6,239 nucleotides of DNA, taken from NCBI GenBank assembly GCA_947176655.1, contig CAMWRK010000129.1, forward strand, positions 1-6,239, written 5' to 3'. Source of the stretch: an uncultured Prevotellaceae bacterium. Lineage in GTDB: Bacteria; Bacteroidota; Bacteroidia; Bacteroidales; Bacteroidaceae. The notes beneath the pieces were generated by a model, which ran no database searches, was not told the DNA's origin, and saw only the letters and a program-made list of their open reading frames with translations. Positions 1 through 6,239 of this stretch are shown in pieces. The number at the start of each line of letters is the position of its first letter. Position 1 is the first letter of the stretch. A program made the translations under genes and the position numbers.

Positions 1-1171
1 TGGCCAAAGCTTTCTGATAATAGCAATAACCACAGTTATATACACCATCGGCATATTCCGGATCAATGTCCACAGCCTTCTGGAAATAGTTGATGGCATT
101 GTCAAAATCGCCGGCAGAATAGAAAGCATAACCACGGCAATAGTTGGCAACCCTGCTGTCAGGATACTTCTCCACAAGTTCCTTGGTATATGTCTCCACC
201 TGCTCATTGCCTACGGTAGCGTAATAAGACATCAGCTGCTGCATGCCAATCTCGCCAATCTCATTATTCGGATCCTGTGCAATCATCTCTTTCAGAGCTG
301 CAATCCACTCATCGGTCTTGCCAAGTTCCTTCAACATCTGCGGTTTGGCACGGAGTACAAAACTATGGCTGTTGGCATCATCGAAACGCAAAGCCATGTC
401 ATAGTACTTATCCATCAATTCCGGATTCTTGTCATTGAAAGCTGTATAGAAGATATTGAAGGCCAACTGTTCGGCAGGATATTCAGGATTCTTTATAATT
501 TCATTGTCAGCAATTTCAGGATACTTATGCGGAAATGCCACGTAGGCATCCAGAGCTTTCTCTGCGCCGTCCATATCCTTTGCCTCAATACAGAATTGGC
601 AAAGATATGCAAAATAGACATGTGTTTTAGGAAACTTCAACCTGACCGCCTGAACAGCAAGGCTCTGTTCCTGATCGCTTGGGTTGGCATTGGTCAGCTG
701 CCCATGGCATGCATCCGCAAAGGCAGAAACGGCAACAGTCAGTGCAGCACGATCATAAGGCTGCTTCTTGGCTGCCTTCTGTACCAATTCACTATTGATA
801 ATATTTGATGCCATATCGTCCATAGCCGCATAAGCCCCGAACTTCTTGCTGTCCTTGATATAGTCTGTAGACAGAGCCTTAGTTAGATGATCTATGCCCT
901 CAAGAGAGACAGCCTGTATCTTAGCCTCGTTATCGGCAATGAGCTTGCTGTCGGCAGATTCGCCTTTCAGACGTTCCATCTGTATGGCCTGAGACAATGT
1001 CTGTACCTGAGCGTTGCATGCCATACCTTGGTTTAACTCGGCATTGGCCTGCTTTGTAGCCTCTTTCAGAGCAGCCTTGGCTGCCTTTGCTGCGGCCTTC
1101 TCCTCTGGAGTCTGCGCCATCGTACTGCCTGTCAGCAGAACAAGGACAAGTGTGAAAAGAATCTTTTTCAT
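1..1171 (-). CDS. Secreted TPR-repeat protein, C-terminus outside the window
   Basis: The reading frame opens with ATG at 1171 and runs without a stop to the window edge, giving 390 visible residues; the C-terminus is missing. The N-terminus is a Sec signal peptide: MKK, a hydrophobic core (ILFTLVLVLLTG), then STMA-Q with likely cleavage after Ala19. I see no lipobox, so the product is probably periplasmic. Residues 22-45 are Ala/Lys/Glu-rich and look helical. Residues 342-373 form a clear TPR unit (ANYCRGYAFYSAGDFDNAIN, then YFQKAVDIDPEY), and the next repeat begins with GVYNCGYCYYQKAL. More degenerate helical pairs lie before it. TPRs mediate protein-protein contacts; the partner is unknown. 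The gene starts 29 nt after the gyrA stop with no obvious promoter between, so co-transcription with gyrA is likely. A TPR gene after gyrA is, from memory, common in Bacteroidales. The exact role cannot be assigned. Confidence 0.9.
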   Translation of the reverse strand, partial: MKKILFTLVLVLLTGSTMAQTPEEKAAAKAAKAALKEATKQANAELNQGMACNAQVQTLSQAIQMERLKGESADSKLIADNEAKIQAVSLEGIDHLTKALSTDYIKDSKKFGAYAAMDDMASNIINSELVQKAAKKQPYDRAALTVAVSAFADACHGQLTNANPSDQEQSLAVQAVRLKFPKTHVYFAYLCQFCIEAKDMDGAEKALDAYVAFPHKYPEIADNEIIKNPEYPAEQLAFNIFYTAFNDKNPELMDKYYDMALRFDDANSHSFVLRAKPQMLKELGKTDEWIAALKEMIAQDPNNEIGEIGMQQLMSYYATVGNEQVETYTKELVEKYPDSRVANYCRGYAFYSAGDFDNAINYFQKAVDIDPEYADGVYNCGYCYYQKALA

Positions 1172-1200
1172 AATTTCCGTTGATTAATGTTTTGTGTATT

Positions 1201-3744
1201 TCATTCGTTAGGTTCACTCGTTACAGTCTTTGTCTGTACATCTCCGGTCACATCCGTCTCGGAAACGTTGTCTGCCGGCTGCACGCCATCCTCTTCGTCT
1301 TCGGCACGCGGCACGACACACACATGTGCTATGCTGTCACCGCGCTTCTTCAGTTCTATAAGTTTGGTCCCCTGAGTAGCACGGTTCTTGGTTTCCTTGA
1401 TGTCATCCACATGCAGGCGTATCACGGTACCGGACTTATTGATTATCATAAGGTCATCCTCTTCGGTAACAACCTGCAAAGTGACAAGCTTGCTGTCGTC
1501 GGGCAGATTCATGGCCTTCACACCCTTGGCATGACGGTTTGTCTTGCGGTATGCCTCTACCGATGTGTACTTGCCCCAACCCTTATCGCTCATCACCAGA
1601 ATGTTCTCGTTGTCCGGGTCGTTGATTACGGCCATGCCTACAACCTCGTCACCATCATCGTCAAGCACAATGCTCTGGACACCTGTGCTGACGCGTCCCA
1701 TGGTACGCACGTCGGTCTCGCTGAAACGCACGGCACGTCCGTTGCGGTTGGCAACGATAATCTCATCCGTACCGTTTGTCAGGTTCACACTGACGACACG
1801 ATCCTCCTCTCTGATATTTATGGCATTGACACCATTTGTGCGTGGACGGCTGTACTCTGTCAGGCATGTCTTCTTGACAATACCCTCCTTAGTAGCGAAG
1901 ACCACATAATGAGACTTGCAGAAATCCTGGTCTTGCAGCTTGCGTATGAGCAGACAGGCCTGCACCTTGTCACCCGGCTCTATCTGCAACATGTTCTGTA
2001 TGGCTCTGCCCTTGTTCTGCTTCGTGCCCTCCGGAATGTCATATACTTTCAGCCAATAGCAGCGGCCACGGTCGGTAAAGAACATCATGGTGTTGTGCAT
2101 GGTGCCTGGATAGATATGCTCTATAAAGTCGTTGTCACGCGTAGCAGACCCCTTAGAACCTATACCACCGCGTCCCTGTGCACGGAACTCTGCCAGAGGA
2201 GTGCGTTTGATATAACCCAGATGGCTTATTGTCACCACAACCTCATCGTCGGCATAGAAATCCTCCGCATTGAACTCCTCCGCGCTCGGCAGAATCTGGG
2301 TCTTGCGTTCATCTGCATATTTCTCTTTAACCTCAATAAGTTCGTCCTTTATGACCTTACGGCAAAGATTGTCATCGGTAAGAATCTGATTGTAGTAGGC
2401 TATCTTGGCCTGCAGGTCGTCGAACTCGTTGTGCAAATCATCCTGACGCAGACCGGTAAGTTGGCTGAGACGCATATCCACAATGGCCTTTGACTGGAGC
2501 TCGTCAAGATTGAAGCGTGACTCCAGGTTACGCTGCGCCTCCTGAGGAGTCTTGCTTCCACGGATAATATGCACCACCTCGTCTATATTGTCGCTGGCAA
2601 TGATGAGTCCTTCGAGAATGTGAGCACGTTCCTCTGCCTTGCGCAGGTCATATCTGGTGCGTCGGATAACCACTTCGTGGCGATGCTCCACAAAATTGGA
2701 GATACAGTCTTTGAGCGTCAGCAGTCTCGGGCGTCCCTTGACAAGCGCTATGGCATTGACGCTGAAACTCGTCTGGAGCGGCGTCATCTTGAACAGTTTG
2801 TTGAGGACGACACGTGCATTGGCATCACGCTTGACATCCACGACGATACGCATACCCTCGCGGTCACTCTCGTCATTGGCATTGCTTATGCCGTCCAGTT
2901 TGCCCTCCTTCATCAGTTCGGCGATGTATTCTATAAGCTGAGCCTTGTTTACGCCATACGGAATTTCCGTCACAACAATCTTGTCATGTTGATCATGCGC
3001 CTCAATGTCAGCCTTTGCACGCATGACAATACGTCCCCTGCCAGTCTCGTAGGCATTCTTTATGTCCTGAAGCCCCATGATGTATGCTCCCGTGGGGAAG
3101 TCCGGTCCCTTGACATACTGCATCAGAGCCTCCACGTCCATATCAGGATTGTCCACATAAGCTACACAGGCATCTATCACCTCGCCAAGATTGTGCGTAG
3201 GGATATTTGTCGCCATACCAACAGCAATACCCGTAGCACCGTTTACCAGCAGATTGGGTATCCTGGTAGGCATGACGGTAGGTTCCTGCAGGGTATCGTC
3301 AAAATTGTTGGTCATGTTCACAGTGTCCTTCTCCAGATCCTCCATCATGGCCTCGCCCATCATGGAAAGTCTGGCCTCTGTGTAACGCATGGCTGCAGCC
3401 CCGTCACCGTCCACGGAACCGAAATTGCCCTGTCCGTCTATCAATGTATAGCGCATGCTCCAGTCCTGAGCCATGCGCACCAGAGCGCCATAGACCGAAC
3501 CGTCACCGTGAGGGTGATACTTACCCAACACTTCACCTACGATACGGGCACTCTTCTTATATGGCTTGTTATGTGTGTTGCCCAGTCCCTCCATACCGAA
3601 GAGAATACGGCGGTGTACTGGTTTGAAACCGTCACGCACATCGGGCAAAGCACGGGCTACGATGACGCTCATGGAGTAGTCAATGTAGCTTTTCCTCATC
3701 TCGGACTCAATATCAACCTTGATGATTCTTTCCTGATCTTCCAT
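1201..3744 (-). CDS. gyrA: DNA gyrase subunit A
   Basis: GyrA is the breakage-reunion subunit of DNA gyrase (A2B2), which introduces negative supercoils using ATP hydrolysed by GyrB. The frame is complete at 847 codons, close to the usual size. The N-terminus (KSYIDYSMSVIVARALPDVR, residues 19-38) is typical. The winged-helix region around HPHGD (77-81) is followed by the catalytic Tyr121 in AAMRYTE. The tower and coiled-coil region runs to about residue 500, and the C-terminal beta-pinwheel domain from about 500 to 812. A GyrA box is present as QGRGGIG (523-529), a variant of QRRGGKG, which argues for GyrA rather than ParC. The tail from 814 is acidic and low in complexity. Oddity: residue 82 (E. 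coli Ser83) and residue 86 (E. coli Asp87) are both Gly; both are quinolone-contact positions. The start has an A/T-rich context and no Shine-Dalgarno site. Confidence 0.98.
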   Translation of the reverse strand: MEDQERIIKVDIESEMRKSYIDYSMSVIVARALPDVRDGFKPVHRRILFGMEGLGNTHNKPYKKSARIVGEVLGKYHPHGDGSVYGALVRMAQDWSMRYTLIDGQGNFGSVDGDGAAAMRYTEARLSMMGEAMMEDLEKDTVNMTNNFDDTLQEPTVMPTRIPNLLVNGATGIAVGMATNIPTHNLGEVIDACVAYVDNPDMDVEALMQYVKGPDFPTGAYIMGLQDIKNAYETGRGRIVMRAKADIEAHDQHDKIVVTEIPYGVNKAQLIEYIAELMKEGKLDGISNANDESDREGMRIVVDVKRDANARVVLNKLFKMTPLQTSFSVNAIALVKGRPRLLTLKDCISNFVEHRHEVVIRRTRYDLRKAEERAHILEGLIIASDNIDEVVHIIRGSKTPQEAQRNLESRFNLDELQSKAIVDMRLSQLTGLRQDDLHNEFDDLQAKIAYYNQILTDDNLCRKVIKDELIEVKEKYADERKTQILPSAEEFNAEDFYADDEVVVTISHLGYIKRTPLAEFRAQGRGGIGSKGSATRDNDFIEHIYPGTMHNTMMFFTDRGRCYWLKVYDIPEGTKQNKGRAIQNMLQIEPGDKVQACLLIRKLQDQDFCKSHYVVFATKEGIVKKTCLTEYSRPRTNGVNAINIREEDRVVSVNLTNGTDEIIVANRNGRAVRFSETDVRTMGRVSTGVQSIVLDDDGDEVVGMAVINDPDNENILVMSDKGWGKYTSVEAYRKTNRHAKGVKAMNLPDDSKLVTLQVVTEEDDLMIINKSGTVIRLHVDDIKETKNRATQGTKLIELKKRGDSIAHVCVVPRAEDEEDGVQPADNVSETDVTGDVQTKTVTSEPNE

Positions 3745-3855
3745 TTATATTAATATTAGAATTAACCGACACTATGCAATAAACTGTTGCCTCGACGGAT
3801 GTCAGCCATTTATATTTTTAGTACAACTCCTGTCCGTCTGACAAATACCCTCTTT
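3745..3855 (-). promoter_or_regulatory. Putative gyrA leader with upstream ORF and alternative pairings
   Basis: If transcription starts just below the proposed promoter, gyrA has an untranslated leader of roughly 110 nt. Two things stand out. First, an in-frame ATG at 3809 opens a 15-codon ORF (MADIRRGNSLLHSVG) ending in TAA at 3762, 17 nt before the gyrA ATG. The upstream ATG and the gyrA ATG lie in the same 11-nt context AATATAAATGG (3806-3816 and 3741-3751). Second, GACGGA (3833-3838) can pair with TCCGTC (3794-3799), while GTCAG (3838-3842) can pair with CTGAC (3801-3805). These stems cross and share one base, so they are alternatives or a tight pseudoknot. Both downstream arms sit inside the upstream ORF. 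Regulation of gyrA by this leader is inference only; no known riboswitch is recognised. Confidence 0.25.
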
Positions 3856-3861
3856 TCTGCG

Positions 3862-3893
3862 CAAATTTAGCCATTTTTCGCGACTTATGCAAG
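3862..3893 (-). promoter_or_regulatory. Probable Bacteroidota-type promoter for gyrA
   Basis: Read on the minus strand, TAAATTTG (3862-3869) matches the Bacteroidota -7 element TAnnTTTG exactly. Twenty bases upstream lies CTTG (3890-3893), a three-of-four match to the -33 element TTTG. The position between the upstream operon and gyrA fits a gyrA promoter. The transcription start would fall near 3855. The -33 match is weak, so the call rests mainly on the -7 box and location. Confidence 0.45.
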
Positions 3894-3921
3894 AAACGGT
3901 GTAAGAATTGCCGGAACCGCA

Positions 3922-4083
3922 TCACTCACAAAACGTTCCTCCGACCCACTCCACCATGGCCTCCTCGCCCACAAGCCTGTGCCATTCCGTCAAACGCAAG
4001 GATGCATCCAACACAACCACCAGCGGTCCCTCAACAACCTCGCCGGAAGATAGCCTCAATCTATGGTAGCCGTATCTTTTCAT
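3922..4083 (-). CDS. Small uncharacterised protein, 53 residues, coupled to the DUF4296 gene
   Basis: The ATG (4083-4081) overlaps the TGA of the DUF4296 gene as ATGA, the classic arrangement for translational coupling, and the frame ends at TGA (3924-3922). The product begins MKRYGYHRLRLSSGEVVEGP, continues with a hydrophobic strand LVVVLDASLRL, and ends EWVGGTFCE. The pattern looks like coding sequence: alternating hydrophobic strands, a GEVVEGP turn, an acidic helix-like stretch, and a compact Trp-Gly-Gly end. There is no signal peptide or membrane segment, so a cytoplasmic product of two or three beta strands is likely. I do not recognise a named family. The strand layout loosely recalls the N-terminal strands of amidohydrolase-type proteins and short hypothetical proteins of Bacteroidales, but this is recollection. 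It is probably the last gene of the ileS-lspA unit. A truncated remnant of a longer gene cannot be excluded. Confidence 0.65.
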   Translation of the reverse strand: MKRYGYHRLRLSSGEVVEGPLVVVLDASLRLTEWHRLVGEEAMVEWVGGTFCE

Positions 4084-5027
4084 CGCCGGCGTCTGACAGC
4101 TCTTACCGGCTTGTCTTTCACTATATCGATGGTGTGTTTGTCCGCTTGCCCTTCCCTTATGCTGTACGGAGTACGGCGTGTGTGCACCGTGTCCGGCAGC
4201 AAAGGCACAACAGATGCCGTGTCGACAACAATGGTGTCAGAAGGAGTCTCGGCTACATGTTCTCTGCTCAGATCATGGTAATGGACAAGGACAAAGTTGC
4301 TGACAGCCAGTATGCCGAATCCGCTGCTACGTACGGGCATGTATATGGTGCCCTCTACACTGCGTATTGGAACATCGCGGAATCCGGAAGGGCAATTCAG
4401 CCTAACCTCCACCTGCCTGTCGGAAGTCAGCCGCTGACCTGTGCCGGCAATGCTGTCGTTGTCATAGCGGACAGACAGCAACGCATAAGCCTCATCGTTG
4501 TTGTCTTCGGACAGGAACTGAGTATTGAATGCCCACATGAAGTAATCCCCTGGATAATAGGTACTGTCAGCATCTATGGAAAAGGAATAGATATTGTCCA
4601 CGACATTCGGAATTATCACCACATTTTCTCTCAGATTCCACACATTAGCAGTATCACCTTCCGTGGCAAGGTAGCTGTACGGACTCTTCTCCTTCCGCTC
4701 CACGCCCTGAGACTCCGCCATGTATGTCAGACGCTTGCTGACACGCTCGCATATCTTCACCATCTTCTCAGAGTTGCGGCACCAGTAAACCAACGAAGTA
4801 TCGAACTGCGCCTCCGTCACACGATGTTTCTTCAGTGCCGCCTGCGTAAGCAAGTATCTGTTCTCCTGAAGCTCACCTGGCTGCACTTCGGCCATAGCCT
4901 GTGCCAAGTGATAGTCCAGCAGAATATCTTCCATAGCACCCTCGGACAATATACCGGAAGGCCTGCCCGGACGACAGGAGACCAAGAGTACTGAAAGCAG
5001 GAGAAAACAGAATCGTTTCATCGGCAT
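4080..5027 (-). CDS. DUF4296-domain lipoprotein
   Basis: This 315-residue frame begins with a lipoprotein signal peptide: MPMKRF, a hydrophobic core, and the lipobox LVSC with the lipidated Cys at residue 18. Met3 is an equally possible start and gives a more usual MKRF N-terminus. Residues 24-46 (SGILSEGAMEDILLDYHLAQ and following) carry the signature of DUF4296, a Bacteroidota domain of unknown function, which continues as helices to about residue 110. Residues 120-255 appear beta-rich, for example YSFSIDADSTYYPGDYFMWA. The last 50 residues are low in complexity and end in a basic VRRRR. The mature protein is expected to be anchored to a membrane in the cell envelope. The gene starts 13 nt after lspA, whose product should cleave this signal peptide. 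Its stop overlaps the next small gene by 4 nt. The molecular function is unknown. Confidence 0.9.
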   Translation of the reverse strand: MPMKRFCFLLLSVLLVSCRPGRPSGILSEGAMEDILLDYHLAQAMAEVQPGELQENRYLLTQAALKKHRVTEAQFDTSLVYWCRNSEKMVKICERVSKRLTYMAESQGVERKEKSPYSYLATEGDTANVWNLRENVVIIPNVVDNIYSFSIDADSTYYPGDYFMWAFNTQFLSEDNNDEAYALLSVRYDNDSIAGTGQRLTSDRQVEVRLNCPSGFRDVPIRSVEGTIYMPVRSSGFGILAVSNFVLVHYHDLSREHVAETPSDTIVVDTASVVPLLPDTVHTRRTPYSIREGQADKHTIDIVKDKPVRAVRRRR

Positions 5028-5040
5028 ATACCAGATATCG

Positions 5041-5655
5041 CTACTGCAACACGTGCTGCAAAGTCTTGCGGCGGAACAGCAATAACGCTATGACACCACA
5101 CGAGATGCACGCATCGGCAAAGTTGAAAATGGGAGAAAAGAAAATGAAGTGGTCGCCACCGATGCATGGCATCCATGCCGGCCAGTTCCACTCCACCAAA
5201 GGAAAGTAGAACATGTCCACCACCCTGCCGTAAAACACTCCGTCATAACCGGTGCCGAAAGGCACGAAGTGAGCGACAAATGGTGCAGGAGGATTGTTAA
5301 AGACAAGACCGTAAAACAGGCAGTCGATTATGTTTCCTGCAGCCCCGGCCAGTATCAACGACAGACACACGAGAAAGAGATAATCCACACCTTGCCTGAT
5401 AAGGCGGCACAATATATATATAAGGAAGCATACTGCCACAATGCGGAAAGATGTAAGAAACAGTTTGTCCATCAGTTCCATGCCAAATGCCATGCCGCGG
5501 TTCTCGGTAAACAGAATCTTGAACCATGACGTAATGTCTATTGCCTCGTGCATGTACATGTGCGTCTTGACCCAGATCTTTATCGTCTGGTCTACAAGAA
5601 TGGCCGCCAGCGATATGCCGGCGACCGTCATTGTCTGGTGTATTTTCCTGTTCAT
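5041..5655 (-). CDS. lspA: Lipoprotein signal peptidase (signal peptidase II)
   Basis: LspA is an inner-membrane aspartyl protease that removes the signal peptide from diacylglyceryl-modified prolipoproteins, cutting before the lipidated Cys. The protein has 204 residues, against about 165 in E. coli. Four hydrophobic segments are visible (about 8-30, 64-86, 92-108 and 182-195). Conserved blocks appear in order: VDQTIK (21-26), ENRGMAFG (51-58), AGAAGNIID (103-111), VVDMF (145-149) and FNFADA (177-182). The catalytic pair is predicted to be Asp147 and Asp181. The Arg that follows GNxxD in proteobacterial enzymes is Cys112 here. The stretches between Asp111 and Asp147 and between Asp147 and Asp181 are longer than in Pseudomonas LspA, which agrees with the extended loops I associate with Bacteroidota. 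The gene begins 9 nt after ileS and 13 nt before the DUF4296 lipoprotein gene, so all three probably share a transcript. Confidence 0.97.
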   Translation of the reverse strand: MNRKIHQTMTVAGISLAAILVDQTIKIWVKTHMYMHEAIDITSWFKILFTENRGMAFGMELMDKLFLTSFRIVAVCFLIYILCRLIRQGVDYLFLVCLSLILAGAAGNIIDCLFYGLVFNNPPAPFVAHFVPFGTGYDGVFYGRVVDMFYFPLVEWNWPAWMPCIGGDHFIFFSPIFNFADACISCGVIALLLFRRKTLQHVLQ

Positions 5656-5664
5656 GCCAGAACC

Positions 5665-6239
5665 TTAAACCTTTTCCACCGTTATGGCATCGCCGCCGAA
5701 GCGTATATCCTTAGCCAGTACCTGGCTGGCTATATAATCGCGGTTAGCGTCAAGACATGCCCGGCCTTCCTCCGTGTCAGGAATCGTTACGATGATACGG
5801 TCTGTGATTTCGAAACCACTGTCCTTACGCAACTGCTGTATGGTACGGATCATCTCACGCGCCATACCCTCGAGGCGCAACTGCTCCGTAACCGAAAGAT
5901 CAAGAGCAACCGTGAGAGTTCCGGCATTGGATACGCTCCATCCCGGAATGTCCTCACTGTATATATCGACATCTTCCAACTCTATCAGCACATCGGCACC
6001 GTCGACAGGAAGCGTGACACTGCCCTGCTCAAGCATGGCTATATGTTCCTGATTCATGGCGGCCACGGCAGCGGCCACAGCCTTCATCTGCTTGCCGAAC
6101 TTCTTGCCCATTGTGCGGAAGTTGCACTTCACCTTCTTCACAAGCATGCCGGCACCATCGACAAATTCTATCTCCTTGACGTTGACTTCGTCCAGGATGA
6201 GCTGTTTCATGGCCTCGATGCGCTGCTGTTCGGTATTGT
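5665..6239 (-). CDS. ileS: Isoleucyl-tRNA synthetase, C-terminal 190 residues only
   Basis: Only the 3' end is in the window: the frame stays open through the edge at 6239 and stops with TAA at 5665-5667. An ATG at 6210 is internal, since the in-frame codons before it (NTEQQRIEA) continue the protein. IleS charges tRNA-Ile with isoleucine and edits valine. The visible part is the tRNA-binding C-terminal region: DEVNVKEIEFVDG, then NFRTMGKKFGKQM, then LDLSVTEQLRLEGMAREMIR and DSGFEITDRI. This arrangement matches the DUF5915-type end of the long, eukaryote-like (type 2) IleS enzymes, and not the zinc-finger Cys tail of the E. coli type. The catalytic HIGH and KMSKS motifs are outside the window, so the type is judged from the C-terminus alone. 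lspA follows after 9 nt. Confidence 0.95.
   Translation of the reverse strand, partial: NTEQQRIEAMKQLILDEVNVKEIEFVDGAGMLVKKVKCNFRTMGKKFGKQMKAVAAAVAAMNQEHIAMLEQGSVTLPVDGADVLIELEDVDIYSEDIPGWSVSNAGTLTVALDLSVTEQLRLEGMAREMIRTIQQLRKDSGFEITDRIIVTIPDTEEGRACLDANRDYIASQVLAKDIRFGGDAITVEKV

Noticed and set aside
365..808. Plus-strand open frame of 147 codons
   Set aside because: It lies antisense and codon-aligned to the TPR gene, which has a signal peptide and a clear repeat motif.
930..1217. Minus-strand open frame of 95 codons spanning the gyrA-TPR junction
   Set aside because: It is out of frame with both genes, covers the TPR signal peptide region, and gives a product of shadow-like composition.
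1180..3753. Two long plus-strand open frames (about 437 and 394 codons) opposite gyrA
   Set aside because: They are codon-aligned with gyrA on the other strand. Their lack of stops only reflects rare use of TTA, CTA and TCA codons in gyrA. The translated products show no recognisable domains.
3861..3886. Imperfect inverted repeat (GCGAAAAAT and AATTTGCGC on the minus strand), a possible terminator for the upstream unit
   Set aside because: Pairing is imperfect and A/T-rich, there is no following U run, and the segment overlaps the better-supported gyrA promoter.
4002..4994. Plus-strand open frame of 330 codons opposite the DUF4296 gene
   Set aside because: It is also phase-aligned with the minus-strand gene, whose lipobox, domain signature and operon spacing are convincing. 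The plus-strand product has no recognisable features.
5412..5422. Short AT dinucleotide run inside lspA, a possible slippage site for phase variation
   Set aside because: Five and a half units is too short for strong slippage, and the codons give a normal membrane segment (LIYIL).

Overview
The window looks like a piece of a Bacteroidales chromosome, most likely from Prevotella or a close relative. The evidence is a DUF4296 lipoprotein next to lspA, a GyrA with Bacteroidota-like sequence followed by a secreted TPR protein, an LspA with long family-specific loops, a good match to the Bacteroidota promoter element TAnnTTTG, and start codons in A/T-rich contexts without clear Shine-Dalgarno sites. 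All genes lie on the minus strand, so the order of transcription runs from high to low coordinates. The genus is an inference; nothing here fixes it.

Upstream block (6239 to 3922): the 3' end of ileS (isoleucyl-tRNA synthetase, cut by the window edge), then lspA (lipoprotein signal peptidase) after 9 nt, then a DUF4296 lipoprotein after 13 nt. Last comes a 53-residue small protein whose ATG overlaps the DUF4296 stop as ATGA. The spacing indicates one transcription unit. LspA would process the DUF4296 protein, which has its own lipobox. The small gene at 3922-4083 is short enough to be missed by length-filtered gene calling.

Intergenic region (3921 to 3745, 177 nt): this is the only sizeable non-coding stretch. 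It holds a probable promoter for gyrA (3862-3893) and a leader of about 110 nt. The leader contains a possible 15-codon upstream ORF and short complementary segments that could form alternative pairings. No convincing terminator is seen between the two blocks.

Downstream block (3744 to 1): gyrA is complete (847 codons). After 29 nt comes a secreted TPR protein whose C-terminus is outside the window. The two are probably co-transcribed.

This is mainly a conserved housekeeping region, and no mobile element, CRISPR array, phage gene or RNA gene is seen. The points most worth a second look are the unlisted small gene, glycines at both GyrA positions that normally anchor fluoroquinolones, the structured gyrA leader with an upstream ORF, and the direct ileS-lspA junction without a dksA-type gene.
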